Shown here piece after piece: positions 7,363-17,337 of a stretch of 17,567 nucleotides of DNA (positions are counted from its first letter, which is position 1; every line of letters begins with the position of its first letter). Position numbers and translations under genes: made by a program. The stretch is from positions 1 to 17,567 of the forward strand of contig CAJVPJ010000750.1 of the NCBI GenBank assembly GCA_910592205.1, in the 5' to 3' direction. The notes beneath the pieces are model-generated. The model was not told the DNA's origin. It saw nothing but the letters and a program-made list of their open reading frames with translations, and made no database searches. This stretch comes from Paraglomus occultum (lineage: Eukaryota > Glomeromycota > Glomeromycetes > Paraglomerales > Paraglomeraceae).

Positions 7363-9551
7363 TTAATAACTTTGAAGAGATATTTCGCTGCCACTCATAC
7401 TCCCATCATTCGATGGGACACTTTTTGTAAGGCCTTCCTGACTTGGTACTGCTGTTTCGATACTCTGACAATCATGACCGGCCTGACCTCCAAACGCATG
7501 TCCATGACCGTGCGAATTTGAACTTCCAATAACAACACTAACGCCCTCTCCGTTCTCTCCCAACTCTGCAATTGCGTTAGCACCATTGCAGGTATACGAG
7601 GCTCTCCTTGCGTAGCGCATGCGATGAGGTGAAAAATTTGTTCTGAAACTCGGGCTTGACGTGGTGGATGGTGGTGATGATGGTAATGTTGGTGTCGACA
7701 AGAAAGACGAGGAAGATGTGGATGTTGAAGTAGAAGAAGAAGTAGTAGTAGTAGTAGAAGACGTAATATTTTGAAGGAGGGTAGAATTAGAATGGGGGGG
7801 TAAGAGAGCTGATGATGATGAAGAACCACGTTGATGTGTTTGGGAATGTGTGCGATGACGGTGGTATGTTGAAGTGGATATTGAAGTAGTAACAGGTAAT
7901 GACTGGGTTGGACATATAGGAGAAAATGAAGAAGGGGAAGGAGAACCAGAAAACGAAAACGATGGGGACAGGGATGGGGATGGTGATGCTTGCGATAATA
8001 ACAGTGAGGGCGGTGATAATAATGCTGTTGGTGATGATGTTAATGTCGATGTTGATGTTAATAATGTTGAAGAAGAAGAAGATGATGATGATGGTGATGA
8101 AGAGCATATAATCAATTCGTCCTCAGAATGTCCTGCATCTGAAACCAATTGTTCTCTCGTCCGTATACTTAGAATTGGTGCAATACTCGCGCTGGGTCTA
8201 TCTCCATTATTACTGTTTCCCATACGTTCGATAACCTTATCACAATTATTCTCGTTCTCGTCGCTCAATTTCAACCTCTTTGCTTCTCCACCCTCTCTAT
8301 CCGACTCCCTCTCTCTTCGTTCTCTGCACCGCCTCGCAATCTTTTTCTCCAACTCTGCTTCGTTTTCCCTTTCAGCTGCATCTTTCAACAGCGCAACTTT
8401 TATCTTGTGTTCAAGCTCAATTGTTTCTATGTGTTCATGTTGAATGGACTGATTCGAGGCGAGTGTTGATGACGAAGAGAAGGAAAACGACGAGGATGAA
8501 GCTACTGTTCCTCCGACTATTATTCCGTCTCCATTGCTGTTACTAACGCAACCCGCAACCGACGAGGATGAAGAAGATGACAAGGACAATTGCGATCCCA
8601 GATACATTAAAAACTCTGACAACTTTGAGAAATCATAGTCGCTCGTTAACGCTTTCAGGAACCGTTGCCTTGCAGCATTTATGGTTGCTATAGATGCGGC
8701 ATACGATGTTGATGTAGTATATGGAGGTGCTGTGAGAATGCTGGCAATAAGTGATGCGGTAAATTGCGGAGCCCAGTTGTGAGTCATATGGCGGAGAAGT
8801 GTTCCACGACGAGAGTCGCCTTTTGAATGAGGGTAAAAGGAGAAAACGATTATGGTGAGTGAATGCGACATATGAGAAAAGGGAGGGGGTGACAACTTGC
8901 CACTTTTTCATTGACTTTCAGAACACACATACCTTCATTCCCTTTCCAATCGACGGTAACTTGCTTAACCAACACTGCAATGCTTTCCAATCTCCAGTCG
9001 CTAATCAACCACTTCAGGGCGTTAATGATCCTCGGTAGCGGATATTGATTAGCAATGCGATGCAAATACATTGATATTACGACTACGTTGTCTTCTGATT
9101 TCAACCAGTTGTAGAATGTGGCATCGTATAGCGTATCCATTCGCTTAATGTTTTTGTAAACGTCTACCCACGAGTCGTCCGCGTCTTCGGTGTTTTGAAG
9201 CGAGTGGGGGTCTATTTTGAAGGGAAGAAAATGACGAGTAAGACAATGTGTTGTGGAATCGAATGGTAGGAGGGAGGGGTTTACGCTTGCTTGCTTGCTT
9301 GCATTTCCGTCAAGCATTTCAGTCAAGCACGCGTCTCGAACAGAAAACTGGGCAGCTCGATAGCGACGTATGGCACGAATGGTAGTGTATAGCATAATAA
9401 TAGTTCCAGTTCAGTCTAGTCTAGTGCGGTCTAGTTTCACAGTTGGCCTTTTTACATTTCACGATTCTTTTTTCTTTAACGACGAGGACATACCGTTTAG
9501 CTTTCTCTTTCGAGTCGAACCAGGAAAAGGAGTCTCGCTGTGAGTGTCCAT
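7363..9551 (-). CDS. Unrecognised nuclear-type protein, helical N-terminal part and Ser/Thr-rich C-terminal part
   Basis: Three exons on the minus strand: 9551-9494, 9211-8933 and 8819-7363. Introns are 282 and 113 nt, both GTATGT...AG and both phase 1, giving 597 residues. The start has context CCAAAATGG after a CT-rich leader. Residues 1-20 include GSTRKRKLN, a basic nuclear-localisation-like patch. Residues 35-190 are low in Ser and rich in predicted helix, with repeated Trp/Leu patterns (NWLKSED, ALKWLISDW, QVTVDWKG, LRHMTHNWAP). Residues 243-288 are charged and likely coiled coil, followed by AKRLKL, a second basic patch. Residues 310-505 are mostly Ser/Thr/Pro. The last 93 are ordinary again and hold RRASY, a possible kinase site. 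I do not recognise the family. The nuclear role is inferred only from the basic patches. An alternative start at 9395 (minus strand) would skip exon 1 and read through intron 1. Confidence 0.75.
7727..7760 (-). repeat. Coding trinucleotide microsatellite (GAA/GTA units)
   Basis: Units GAA and GTA alternate over 34 bp, with five GTA units in a row near 7742-7756. On the minus strand they code for Ser and Thr runs in the protein. Similar interrupted triplets occur at about 8068-8100 and 8545-8582. Length change in these tracts would alter the Ser runs without shifting the frame. Confidence 0.8.
9212..9493 (-). other. First intron of the minus-strand gene
   Basis: The donor is G|GTATGT. The acceptor follows a clear pyrimidine tract (CATTTTCTTCCCTTCAAAATAG), with CTTAC as a possible branch site just before it. 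Exon 1 ends with one base of a codon and exon 2 supplies the other two, so the frame joins as KLN-D-PHSL. At 282 nt it is longer than the other introns here. It contains four GCTT units (9286-9301) and TCTAG repeats (9415-9434). Confidence 0.6.
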
Positions 9552-10285
9552 TTTGGAGAGAGTAAGTTGTAAAAAGAAAAAGTAGTGGGAAAAAGAATCA
9601 AAGAGGAGAGAGGGGGGAGAAAAGGGACGGTATGTTTATTAGGTATTTATGCAAGTTTTGCGATAAACAGAATAAAAAGTTCGAGACAAGTTTCTTAATT
9701 AAGCAATAAAACGAGTAATGAAAGACGTAATATAGATGCAATGAGTGTGTATGTTTATGTATTAGATATGCGATTATTTGGGATTGGATGTGTTTAACAA
9801 GAGGGTCAATACAAATAAAAATGATTCAATAAAGACATCACAGGTTGTGTTGTATGAAATAATACTTATACTGTCATACATATTATTATCATTTCTATTG
9901 TTTGTAATACTCTTCAAATAAGGAGCAAATATACTCATCATTCATCCGAATGCAGTCAATTTGCCTCTCGGTTTATTCTGAAAACCTCCCTCACCCCATG
10001 ATAACTCTAAAAAAGGGTTATTTCTGCAGCACATCAATTATTCCAATATTACTTTATATTGATGTATCAGTGACAAAGAACGCTGGATACTAAAATCGAC
10101 GAATAAGTGAATACACACATAATATGTCTCAATGTATCCGATGATGCGGTATATTATTCATGGTATAACCCCAATTAAACCAAAAAGTGCATGCCACGTC
10201 TATCCCCACAGCAAATAGTCATTCTTTTGAATATATTGCGATTATTCTCATTGGTTGGCGCTGGATATTGCAATTCATTCGTACT
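9552..10285. other. Promoter and upstream region of the minus-strand gene
   Basis: Read on the minus strand, 9552-9630 is strongly CT-rich (CTCCCCCCTCTCTCCTC and CTTTTTC runs), a common leader or promoter feature in fungi. Beyond it the sequence is AT-rich with no gene or clear TATA assignment. Confidence 0.4.
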
Positions 10286-10355
10286 GCTGTTATTAGTATT
10301 AGTGTTTGCTGTTATTATTATTATTATTAATTAGTATTAGTGCTGCTGTTATTAT
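10286..10355. repeat. TTA/GTA-rich degenerate triplet repeat
   Basis: GCTGTTATTAGTATTAGTG and near copies alternate with a TTATTA run. This is simple-sequence DNA without coding potential. Confidence 0.75.
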
Positions 10356-10396
10356 ATATAGTTAGTATTATAATTAAAACTGTTATGATTATTCTC

Positions 10397-10448
10397 ACCA
10401 CTGATTATTACCACCGATTATTACCACTGATTATTACCACTGATTATT
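10397..10448. repeat. Four tandem copies of a 13-bp unit
   Basis: The unit ACCACTGATTATT occurs at 10397-10409, 10410-10422 (one change, ACCACC), 10423-10435 and 10436-10448, head to tail. Confidence 0.92.
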
Positions 10449-10482
10449 ATTGCCATTTACCACTGCACTGCTTGGCTTTCAC

Positions 10483-10612
10483 CGCTACTACCACCACCAC
10501 TATCCCTCCACCGCTATCCCTCCACCACTATCCCTTCCACACCGATATCCGCTATCCGCTATCCCACCCATCTCACACCCATCTCAAACCCATCTCAAAC
10601 CTCCACTATCAC
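10483..10612. repeat. C-rich minisatellite patch
   Basis: Successive short repeat families: CTATCCCTCCACC about three times, ATCCGCT twice, then CCCATCTCA with CA or AA spacers about four times. All frames across it stay open because it is low in T-A-G stops. I take the open frames as a by-product. Confidence 0.8.
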
Positions 10613-11309
10613 TACTTTATCTCCGAATCCGTGCTTTTTCTTGTTGCCGCTAATTGGTCTGGTCAATTTAATAAATCTTTTTAAAGTTTTCGGTCGATGT
10701 GATGTGATCTCCTGTTTCATATTTTGTACTCAATTTTATCGCACTTTTCTTATCACTCATAGATGGGACGTCATAATTTTTGGGTTATAAACTTGGGTTT
10801 TGGGTTACAATTTTAGTATTTTGTCATTCGTTTTCAGTATTAGGTCTGATTAAGTTTATCGCCGACTAAATTGTGCGTGCGCTTTGCTTCTTTTTTATTT
10901 CATGCTTGGTGTGTTTATCGACCTTTAATTATCCTGGTCACATGAAAAGCAAGGCACATTAATTACGGTAATTAGGTTTGGGAATTACTTTTACAGACTA
11001 ATTTCGAACTTTTTTGGTATAACAATAATATTAATATCATTATTATTTATTCAATTAACAATTCGTTTTTGGTAATTTGAGAATGAAACCCGTAAAGTAA
11101 CATACAGTGATACGAATACAACTTGGCACACGATGAAAACAATTCATTTTAATAACGAACATTTGGTTTGGCTAACCCATACACAGATAAGCTCGATCGC
11201 TTGGCTTGGTGGAATGGCTCGTGAAGAACAACCATGCGATCAAATGTATATAAAGTGTTGAAATTATGACGGTCACGAGAAAACATATTATGCCTACTAT
11301 ATGGTAAGC
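10613..11309. other. Intergenic stretch without recognised genes
   Basis: AT-rich. No RNA gene or exon supported. Confidence 0.45.
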
Positions 11310-11341
11310 CCTTTTCCTTTTCCTTTTCCTTTTCCTTTTCC
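11310..11341. repeat. CCTTTT hexamer microsatellite, five units
   Basis: CCTTTT is repeated five times without interruption, followed by CCC. On the minus strand it encodes a Lys-Glu run in a chance frame. Confidence 0.92.
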
Positions 11342-11635
11342 CTTACGCTCATGCTGGAGAACGTCCCAAGCATCTGTCCTACACTAAACTCTTAAGATCA
11401 TGGACGTATCTCCCAAAGAATCTAGATTCTATATTCCCATACGTTAAATAAAGTATTGCCCATGTGCACATGAGAGGAAATATCGGCCCTCACGTATTCA
11501 CATCGGAAATTTCTATTTAAACAATATTAATATCTTATATAATAACCTTTATAATTATATTACAAACTGTTCCTTTTAGAGACAAGCTACGTAATAACTA
11601 ACCGTCAAACCTAACTTTCTCCTCATACCACTTTC

Positions 11636-11742
11636 CTCTCCTCCTTCCTTTCCTTTTTCCAAAATGGGTATAACCGCTCCAGAATTGGTCCCTGCCAGGC
11701 ATATATCAACAAAGAACGGACGATCATGATCCTTTTGCTAAA
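11636..11742. other. Unassigned segment with start-like and splice-like signals
   Basis: Plus strand: a CT-rich run ends in CCAAAATGG at 11660-11667, the same context as the start of the minus-strand gene at 9551. The ATG at 11664 gives 21 codons (MGITAPELVPARH...) before TGA. Minus strand: TTTTCTATTTTAG precedes 11737, like a 3' splice site. Two frames then stay open, one reading DRPFFVDICLAGTNSGAVIP and the other SLLIYAWQGPILERLYPFW. A GTATGT donor-like site lies at 11820-11815 on the same strand. It could be a first exon, an internal exon, or a dispersed repeat. I recognise no protein and cannot choose. Confidence 0.3.
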
Positions 11743-12768
11743 ATAGAAAATATGACACACAATCTTAAAGATAATTATAACCTTGCTACTTTATTGGCTT
11801 TAAAAGTTCTTTGCACATACACAGTCACATAATGATTATTTAAAGCGTGCGAGTTACCTCAATGTCAGTGCACGTACTTTATTGGTGACGAATTACAATA
11901 ATAACGCTGTTATTTACAAATTCGAAAGGGGGGTATGCTAACGTAATACGTTAGTTGGTCCACTCGCAGAGATAATAACTTGTCACTCCGTCAAACAAGA
12001 TACCCACCTACCAACCCCCCCCCCCCCCAAACTCTTAATTCCCTTTTTTCCTTATTCCCATCATGTAACTCGAAAATTTTTCTTTGTCTAAAAATTAAAT
12101 GTCTCTGCACACAAAATCGTTGATATGTTACGGGTAACCAATTTGGTACAATTCAAACAATTTTGTAAAACCAAAATTCGGCGTAAAAACACGACAAACA
12201 TCTGGTTTAGGAAAACAAAATGATTTCAAAGTTAAAGAAAACAATTTAGAGATTAGGTTAGTTTCATGGTTACAGTCAATGAAATATTTATTTCTCTAAT
12301 TGGAGCGGCCAAGTAAACAAAACCGTTATCGTTCTATCTGTGAAAACACAATGAGATGGTGGTTGGACGCTTGGCCTAACACAAGATAAGTTTATTGAAC
12401 GAATGTCTGTGATTGCAGCCATTTAATATTGTCTGATAGGTATCAAATTCTTGGTTTTTATTTAAAATAACCCACATCAATGTTTGCTTTGTATAGCCGA
12501 CAAAATTACTTGACGTTTAAAATTTTGACTACAATTGTAACGAGAGAACATATTGATCTTGAAGAATTAGAAATAAAAATTAATTTAATTCATAGAGCAG
12601 AATTGTATTGCACACTCTAATACTTTTGTTTTTAATATTGTGGTTTTAACACAAATGAACAATCTTCTCTTTACGATAGAAGAATCACTTTCTGTATAAG
12701 GATTTATGGGGATAAGTATCAAATAAATTGGATCAACGGGGAATATGCAAAAAGTCGTATGACAAGGC
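11743..12768. other. Intergenic stretch with a C14 run
   Basis: A run of 14 C lies at 12015-12028, striking in AT-rich DNA and prone to assembly error. CTAACGTA, A, TACGTTAG at 11938-11954 is a 17-bp near-palindrome of chance-compatible size. No gene seen. Confidence 0.5.
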
Positions 12769-12879
12769 CAATTAAGTAAATGAGAAAAGAATTCGTCATC
12801 TAATGCAATTAAGTAAATGAGAAAAAAAATATCGTCGTATAATGCAATAAGTAATGATAAAAGAAATCGTCATCTAATG
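12769..12879. repeat. Three tandem copies of a 35-39 bp unit
   Basis: Units are 12769-12805 (37 bp), 12806-12844 (39 bp) and 12845-12879 (35 bp). Each starts CAAT(T)AAGTAA and ends CGTC..CTAATG or CGTCGTATAATG, with an A-rich middle of variable length. A partial older unit may precede it at about 12747-12768. Confidence 0.85.
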
Positions 12880-14548
12880 ATTAGAGTTGATTCAATTTGA
12901 CAAATCTGCCAAGTTTTTCGTACATTAACAGTGATTTGATAGACTGAGCTATAATCTGCCTGGTAAATCTAACAAAGGAGTATCTCGGTTAATAAATAGA
13001 AAAAGTCGTTCATCGTTTGCAGCATCATGACTCGAACCTTAAGATTATGGAAAGAAAATCTTAATATAACGAATACTTCAACTATTATTGACGATTCGAA
13101 GCTAATCACGATTTCTGTGATGGGTACGGAAATCACAGTATTCAAACATACCGCAACAAACAACAGAATATAATCTACATTCCTTCGATTAGGCTCGGTG
13201 ACAAGTTGATGTGTACTGATAAATCTGTCGACGACAAAGAACTATTCTAATAATAATTGTATACTTCAACTGGTATCAATAAGAATCAACTACTCGAAAC
13301 GTCCTAAAGCGGTTACATAAATATATGTTGTTGACATACGTTTTTGGGAAATAACAAGTCTGAAGAAAGTCACTGATATAGCGGAAACTGATATTACAAA
13401 TGCCAATTTGGCTACTGATGGATTGTTTACTATATTATTTGAATCATTGACCGGAAAACCGAGCATTTTATACAGTCAACTATGGTTATAGTCATTATCT
13501 GCTAAACCATTAACATGAATTCTATATGCTTATAATTGCTTTCATTAAGTACTCACTTTATAGTGCCTGTCATCAAATCTCTGTAATCATAGCCGCGTTT
13601 GATGCATCGTGTCAAAGAAAACTGATGCCGAAATTAAAATAATGACAACGGGCGTTCAACCGGAGTAACGTCTAAACTCTTAATGAAAAGGCCATACTCT
13701 CAATCAAGTATGACAGGTTCAATCTAATTTGGGGGGCGAACCGCTGGGACAATGTAATAAGGTCGCGGCGACGGCTTTAGAAACCCGATTAAAGACCATT
13801 GCTCCTAGTTTAAATAAGATAACCATTATTATACTGGATAGATTTCTCGACAGATGAAGAAAAGGCGTCGAGATTCTAAATTTGAGTTTATTTCTAGCCT
13901 TTTAGTCCTTTCCTAGTTTTTTCAGGTGCGGATACAGCATGAAAAAACTCTGGGTGGAGGCATGGAAAAGTTTGCTCGAAGTCAACCAGCAGAAACTTTT
14001 GTGAAGTTTCAAAGATCGCTGAAATCAAATAACCCAATTGCTTTATTTGAAAGAAAAAGCCAAAAGACATTAGAAAGTGCACAGCATTTATCTTTAAGAC
14101 AAAAAAAGTTCTCTATCAAAACAAACTGCATTATTTCAAGTACATAGCAAAAAAATTAATGAAAACATGTCGACCCTCAACCATATTGCTGAAACAGAAC
14201 GACGGATCAAGACGAATATTTCAGGCTGATAAATTTAAACGTTAAGAAGGTTGACTCACGATGCTGGCCTAAAAAAAACAACAGTAAAGTTAGACAAGTA
14301 TTTCCATAAGTGAGTATGTATCTGGTAAAGAATGCTTTCAATATTGAATAACGAACAATTCGAATTTCTGTCATCTTATTGGCCTGTAATGATCACATGA
14401 TTTCTGTCGTTGTCTATAATAATAAACCATCTCCCTATAATCAACAACCGGTCCAGAGACAAATTTCACTGTATATTAAGCCCTAATACTAACTCATCAA
14501 TAAACAAAATGCTCATGAGATGTGACAAAAATAAGATTCATTGTCATG
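12880..14548. other. Intergenic stretch without a gene I can support
   Basis: A frame of 73 codons (13926-14147) follows TTTTTTCAG, like an internal exon, but has no recognised pattern and no partner exon. The patch at 13730-13790 is somewhat richer in G and C. No tRNA fold found there. Confidence 0.4.
14527..14531 (-). terminator. Pol III terminator of tRNA-Ser
   Basis: Five T on the minus strand, 17 nt after the tRNA 3' end. This is the usual stop signal for RNA polymerase III. Confidence 0.8.
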
Positions 14549-14630
14549 CGACAGCAGCAGGATTTGAACCTGCGCGGGCAGAGCCCATCAGATTTCGAGT
14601 CTGACGCCTTAACCACTCGGCCATGCTGTC
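14549..14630 (-). tRNA. tRNA-Ser (anticodon CGA)
   Basis: On the minus strand the 82-nt sequence folds as a type II tRNA. The acceptor stem GACAGCA pairs with TGCTGTC, and the discriminator base G at 14549 is typical for serine. The A box TGGCCGAGTGG and B box GGTTCAAATCC fit RNA polymerase III consensus. The anticodon stem TCAGA/TCTGA encloses loop CTCGAAA, giving anticodon CGA, which reads UCG codons. A long variable arm is present, as serine tRNAs have. There is no intron after the anticodon. A run of five T on the minus strand (14531-14527) ends the transcript. Confidence 0.97.
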
Positions 14631-15289
14631 ATAGTTTGTACTTGGTCTCCTCTATGGTTTAATAAAGTTTTTAATATACGTACATTGTTCGTAAAACCTT
14701 CCGATACAACATCATCTACTCGACATATTGCAAATTTAAGGCCATTGAGCCTACCAACATTACAGGTTTTGCAAAGTAAGTTGCTAACAAGTTGATTAGA
14801 TAATAGAAAAAAAAATATAGTAATATCAATTAGAAACTGCCATAGTAATGACAGATGAAGCAAAGCACGAGTATACAGTATTCACAAGGCCCAGTTTGAA
14901 AAACAAGCTTTAATTCAAGCTGGAAATTTGACTTGCAAGAATAATCTCTGTCGGTCGATACTTAATTTAAATTCTTACGTTAACCGAATTCATTTTCAAT
15001 ACACTGCTTCTATTTCCCATATTTTTACTCTAACTGCAATCTTTACGTACTTTTTACTTACACACAGAATCGACCATTTATAATCATTATCAAATGGTAT
15101 GTCCGACACGCGAAAACGTTTCTTAGAAAATAATTGGGATTACGTTCTTGTCCTCTTTTTAACAGCAATACGATGCAAAGGCTATTAGTTGAACGATGAA
15201 AAGCGTATTGATATTTGCGCAAATTGTCGCATGGATTCAAAAGACGTTATTTACAAATTTGTTAAAGGTTGGCTTTATTAAAAGTTATA
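14631..15289. other. Flank between tRNA-Ser and the mariner relic
   Basis: AT-rich. No gene or repeat I can support. TA at 15288-15289 may be the target duplication of the mariner copy. Confidence 0.45.
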
Positions 15290-16048
15290 CGCGGGGAGTT
15301 CAAAAAGTTTTGACACAGTGTAATTGCCACTGATTAGTAGAATAGTTATATTAAAGTTCGAGTCAACACTCAATTAATGATAAAGATTTTGAGGAAGAAT
15401 TTTTCTTAACAATGATGGAAATTTTTACTCACGAAAACCAATGCAGTCTGTCTTGGGTGTGCCGGCAGATGTAAACAGGCCGACAACAATTATAGAGAGC
15501 TCGTCGTTGTTACAAGGAACAAAAAACATACTATTTATCGCCGGATTAAAGCGTTCGGAGCTGGAAATCAGGCATCAATGACGAACCTTCCGTTCTTGAT
15601 ATTTGCAAAGTCGTTACAGCTCGAATATTAATACTATTAATGATGACCATATCAGCACTAAAAATATTCAGAAAGTCATGTTATCTAAACTGGATGTGTT
15701 ACAATGACTTTACATATGAAGTTTTGCCAAGAAAACATATGCTAAATGAGTTTTTCCATATGCCTACAATGCGGCGTCACAAAGTCAAAGTCATCATTAA
15801 GCATCTTTAGGAAGAACGAGTCATATTGCTTCCTCACCATTTTTATGGTCCCAATCTGGCTCCGTGTGACTATTTTTCATTTTCGAAAATTAAAAGGGCT
15901 TGGCGAAACGTGTTGAAGTGAATTCAAGAGCTCCCTACACTATAAATTTAATAACAATAGCATACTAAAAAAGGCTATGTTCTGAGGGCTTTCAGAGTTA
16001 GCATAGAGGGCTGAGATGCTGTATAAGATTAAAGGAGAGTATTTCTGA
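15290..16048 (+). mobile_element. Degenerate mariner transposon with transposase relic
   Basis: The left end is probably CGCGGGGAGTTCAAAAAGTT after TA. Transposase remnants follow on the plus strand in mixed frames. An HTH-domain end, YRRIKAFGAGNQASM, begins at about 15536 (compare 'F-x-A-G-N/D' before 'EDEPRSGRPS' in mariners). Then WMCYND at 15691. From 15751 comes FFHMPTMRRH, where 'HDNA' is expected, followed by EERVILLPHH and GPNLAPCDYFSF with the last catalytic Asp at 15868-15870. KGEYF and a stop at 16046-16048 form the usual C-terminus. The interval from the expected second Asp (now TAC at 15765) to the third is close to the 34 codons of D34D mariners. Frameshifts, stops and a missing middle segment make it inactive. 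No matching right TIR was found. Confidence 0.8.
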
Positions 16049-17045
16049 TAAATAGAGCAGTTATATTAATTAAGATTTATTAACTAAATAAAAAACATCG
16101 GACTAATTAACTTGCTTATTTTTGCACGATCAACATCGCATGCTATATATCCATTATCTTTTACCATTGGCTTACACGGTTTTTTTATTGATCCGACCAA
16201 ACTAATTGGAGACAGTTTCTTAAATGTAACTTCATTTTTTTGTCATAAATATTCCCCGGAATCTAAATTTTTGGACATGCATTCTCTCACATTCTTTTAG
16301 CAATGTAACCCAGAAATTTAATAAGTTTAAATTTAAACTATTACCAAATTAGTTTATAATTTTAATATGTTTAGCGACCTGACAGATATGCTTAAAGTTA
16401 TTAAAAAAAGGTTAACAAGCAATGCAAAAGCGTGAACTAATAATAGACAGACGATTTTGAAATACGTTTAATTGTATTTTACATAATATGGATTGATTTA
16501 TTTGTTCACATACAATGAATTTAGTCCGTTTTTTCCCCTTGCAAATCCCTGTACGTCTTGTGTCAATCCCCACATAAAATATTTAACTTAAACGGTAGTA
16601 TAACAAATTTTGCCGAATACGTTTAATCAACAAAGCTCCTGTAATAAAATTTGCTGCAAGTCGGTTGAGTATTCGATCGAATTGTGCTGTTCGACTTATG
16701 GCTCAATTAACAAACCTACTATCAAGCAACGAAATTTGTTAGTATTTATGGGCAATGCAGTGAGGTCTGGAGGAAAAAATAAAAGAAATTAATATTAAGA
16801 AAAAACCGTTTGTTTGTGAAGCGATGGTTATTGTCCGAAAACGCATTGAACAAGGGACAGCTACTTTTTTACATTCGTGTTTCAAAACATTTAAATTAAA
16901 TTTACTTCTAAATGTACTGCCATGCATGTTATAATAAAATTTATCGTATTGTTATACGTGTTTAATTAGAGCCTGAGAAGAAAACTCTCAAATCGATACA
17001 ATGAGGGAAACACGTGGTCCTGAAACAGGTTACACTGTGTGTTGT
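16049..17045. other. Intergenic stretch without recognised genes
   Basis: AT-rich. Short frames near 16112-16300 and 16612-16792 show no pattern. The right end of the mariner copy probably lay in the first 100 bp but has decayed. Confidence 0.45.
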
Positions 17046-17121
17046 AAATTGTTTCGATCGGTAATCATGCGCATGACGATCAAACAATTTGCTCGTTTGA
17101 GAGAAAAGTAATTCAAACGAG
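17046..17121. repeat. Two adjacent hairpins around a 12-bp palindrome
   Basis: AAATTGTTTCGATCG (17046-17060) faces CGATCAAACAATTT (17077-17090), with one unpaired base. They enclose the perfect palindrome TCATGCGCATGA (17065-17076). Directly after it, CTCGTTTGA (17092-17100) and TCAAACGAG (17113-17121) form a perfect 9-bp stem with a 12-nt loop. It may be the remnant of a small fold-back element. Confidence 0.75.
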
Positions 17122-17337
17122 TTGACATACTAGTACGTATCTTTAAATCGGTATTTTTTTATTGCATAAAGCAGCTTAATTTTATTGAAAACTTAATTTG
17201 TAGCATATTGGCATCTTGTTTCCATCTTGATGATTCTTGCATATAAACCTTGTACCAAATAACCGAATTCATATTTTTATACAAATGACTTAAGTTGTTT
17301 CCGACCAAGCATAAAATACAAAGACTGGTTTTTGTTG
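17122..17337. other. Flank before the 51-bp inverted repeat element
   Basis: AT-rich. Nothing recognised. The base before the left arm is G at 17337. Confidence 0.4.

Noticed and set aside
7874-8443. Plus-strand open frame of 189 codons, Glu/Asp/Asn-rich
   Set aside because: It is the antisense of the Ser-rich exon. Triplet repeats keep both strands open, and it lacks ordinary protein composition and splice partners.
9212-9284. Alternative 73-nt intron (GTAAAC...TAG) inside the minus-strand gene
   Set aside because: Its removal puts upstream sequence into a frame with TGA codons around 9321, so the donor at 9493 is preferred for the same acceptor.
10340-10684. Plus-strand frames rich in Pro, Ser and His
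   Set aside because: They are made of minisatellite sequence. The codons simply follow the repeat units and no domain is present.
11149-11373. Minus-strand frame of 74 codons with a Lys-Glu run
   Set aside because: The start region is the CCTTTT microsatellite and the rest shows no recognisable pattern.
13730-13790. Possible tRNA-derived (SINE) box GGTTCAATCTA near a GC-richer patch
   Set aside because: Only a partial B-box match, with no A box at the right spacing and no A tail or target duplication.
13926-14147. Plus-strand frame after TTTTTTCAG, 73 codons
   Set aside because: The acceptor-like site is suggestive, but no upstream exon, family pattern or start was found. A frame of this length can occur by chance in a window of this size.
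14609-14863. Minus-strand frame of 84 codons
   Set aside because: It runs into the tRNA-Ser gene and has no recognisable domain.
16112-16300. Plus-strand frame of 62 codons downstream of the mariner relic
   Set aside because: No pattern, no start context, and a size expected by chance.
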